35,143 nucleotides of DNA, taken from assembly GCF_902833905.1 (NCBI RefSeq), contig NZ_CADFGP010000067.1, positions 1 to 35,143 on the forward strand, read 5' to 3'. Source of the DNA: Paraburkholderia tuberum STM678 (GTDB lineage: Bacteria; Pseudomonadota; Gammaproteobacteria; Burkholderiales; Burkholderiaceae). The translations under genes and the position numbers were made by a program. Position 1 is the stretch's first letter. Each line of letters starts with the position of its first letter. Positions 34,328 to 35,143 of this stretch are shown here, in pieces. The notes beneath the pieces are model-generated. The model did not search any database, was not told the origin of the DNA, and saw only the letters and a program-made list of their open reading frames with translations.

Positions 34328-34356
34328 CGTTCTATAGAAATGTTTCTATAGGACGT
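34327..34356. repeat. 30-bp palindrome at the right RIT junction, candidate crossover site
   Basis: The arms ACGTTCTATAGAAA (34327-34340) and TTTCTATAGGACGT (34343-34356) flank a central TG and pair at 13 of 14 positions. The site directly joins the right inverted repeat to the resumed IS110 gene. Two inverted arms around a short AT-rich centre is the layout of a tyrosine-recombinase core site. The left end of the element lacks this block, so in an excised circle it would lie between the two 34-bp repeats. That model is inference. Confidence 0.55.
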
Positions 34357-35005
34357 ATAACTGGTACTGGCTTGTCGATGGCTTGATGGCCGCGGGCTTT
34401 GCCGTCCATCTGGCAAATACCGCTGCCATCAAGCAGTACGAGGGCCTGAAGTATGCCGGCGATAAACGAGATGCCGTGTTTCTCGCGCATATCTTCCGCC
34501 TTGGACTACTGCCAGAAGGTTACATCTATCCGCCGGAGGAGCGAGGCCCGCGTGATCTCGCCCGCAAGCGCATGCAACTCGTACAGCAAAGCACGCTGAA
34601 CACTCTCAGCATCGAGACCATCCTGGCCCGGCAGTTGAATCTGCGCCTCAACGCAGAGCAGGTCCGCCATCTCGATAGCGTGGCTGTAACCTCACTTGGT
34701 TTGCCACCGAATATCGAGACTGCCCTGGCAGCAAACCTCGCGGTCGTGCATACCCTGCAAGCACAGATCAGGGTAATCGAGTCGATACTTCATCGCGAAG
34801 CAAAACTGCGTCCCGAGTTCGCGATCCTCAAAACTGCGCCCGGTATCGGAGTCACACTCGCGACCACGATCATGCTGGAGACGGGCACCATTTCCCGCTT
34901 CCGCACTGTCGGCCAGTTCAGCTCGTACTGTCGGTGCGTTGAAAGCAGGCGCGTCTCGAAAGGCAGGAAGAAAGGCGAAGGCAACGCAAAGAACGGCAAC
35001 AAGTA

Positions 35006-35143
35006 TCAACTGGTTGCGCGTCTCCGTCCATTGCGAACGGAAGAACTACGATGACCGTTGGTAATCGTGCGAAGCCAGGAACATCGTTGTGAAAAGCGAC
35101 TGGTATCTCGATATCGGAGTTTGCATTATGATCAGGAATGCGA
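35006..35143. repeat. 138-bp direct repeat, right copy (cut by window end)
   Basis: Same orientation as 25789-25926, one mismatch in 138. It starts exactly where the second IS110 transposase gene breaks off after NGNKY and continues to the last base of the window. What lies beyond cannot be seen. Confidence 0.95.

Larger units (their letters stand above)
30796..34355 (-). mobile_element. Recombinase-in-Trio (RIT) element
   Basis: A 3560-bp element with three overlapping tyrosine recombinase genes in one direction. It is bounded by 34-bp inverted repeats at 30796-30829 and 34294-34327 that differ at one position (33/34). The left one starts TTTTATGGACGCCCCGG. The insertion lies exactly between codons ACC and TAT of an IS110 transposase gene, which fixes both ends. 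The right side carries 28 extra bases (34328-34355), nearly all of a palindrome, beyond the inverted repeat. No target duplication is seen, as expected for tyrosine recombinases. RIT elements are known from Cupriavidus, Burkholderia and other proteobacteria. No cargo gene is present. Confidence 0.9.
30550..35006 (+). pseudogene. Second IS110-family transposase gene, split by the RIT element and truncated at its 3' end
   Basis: The first part of the gene (30628-30795, 56 codons from MNYSGIDLHSNNSMVTVIDE to VVEST) and the second part (from 34356, YNWYWLVDGLMAAGFAVHLA through APGIGVTLATTIMLETG to KNGNKY) join in frame as one IS110 transposase when 30796-34355 is removed. GGAAGGAGG precedes the ATG at 30628. 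The gene ends abruptly near 35006 at NGNKY, where family members continue for about 60 to 70 residues; the sequence there switches to the 138-bp repeat. It is therefore damaged twice. It is only distantly related to the intact IS110 transposase at 26230. The 78 bp before the ATG are its noncoding left end. Confidence 0.9.

Noticed and set aside
30796..34355. Tn7-like or DDE transposon ends
   Set aside because: No DDE transposase inside these repeats and no target duplication.
1..35143. CRISPR arrays, tRNA or rRNA genes
   Set aside because: No regularly spaced short repeats and no cloverleaf or rRNA-like sequence noticed on either strand by eye.

Overview
The window looks like a chromosome or megaplasmid segment of a Burkholderiaceae member (Paraburkholderia, Caballeronia or Burkholderia type). 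The reasons are high-GC codon use, a Burkholderia-type 16-strand porin, LysR, AraC and MocR regulators typical of that group, and a Recombinase-in-Trio element of the kind known from Cupriavidus and Burkholderia. The genus is an inference; no rRNA, tRNA or housekeeping gene is present.

Left two thirds (about 0.6-25.1 kb) is a catabolic region, mostly on the minus strand. From left to right: a LysR regulator; glutarate hydroxylase glaH with L-2-hydroxyglutarate oxidase lhgO; a six-gene molybdenum hydroxylase operon (XdhC chaperone, FAD subunit, 2Fe-2S subunit, Mo subunit, MoxR ATPase, VWA/CoxE protein) divergent from an AraC regulator; a MocR (GntR-aminotransferase) regulator; a soluble PAS chemotaxis transducer; a porin; an NCS1 permease; the two subunits of an ATP-dependent hydantoinase/oxoprolinase-type amidohydrolase (HyuB, HyuA); and an aminotransferase/aldehyde dehydrogenase pair (GabT/DavT-like, and a semialdehyde dehydrogenase broken by a one-base frameshift). 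Read as one pathway, these fit uptake of a cyclic nitrogen compound, Mo-dependent hydroxylation to a lactam, ATP-driven ring opening to an omega-amino acid such as 5-aminovalerate, then glutarate semialdehyde, glutarate, L-2-hydroxyglutarate and 2-oxoglutarate. The individual families are recognised; the joined pathway is my inference.

Right third (about 25.8-35.1 kb) is a nested pile of mobile elements with no cargo genes. It holds a C-terminal remnant of a DDE transposase; an intact IS110-family element with a structured leader that could be its guide (bridge) RNA; an IS630 element with its small DUF6429-type partner gene, whose transposase gene is split by an IS50-like IS4-family element flanked by a 19-bp direct repeat; and a second IS110-family transposase gene split by a 3.56-kb Recombinase-in-Trio element with 34-bp inverted repeats (33/34 identical) and a 30-bp palindrome at one end. 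A 138-bp sequence occurs as direct copies (137/138 identical) at 25789-25926 and 35006-35143, bounding the pile. A decayed IS6-type transposase fragment lies at the far left edge.
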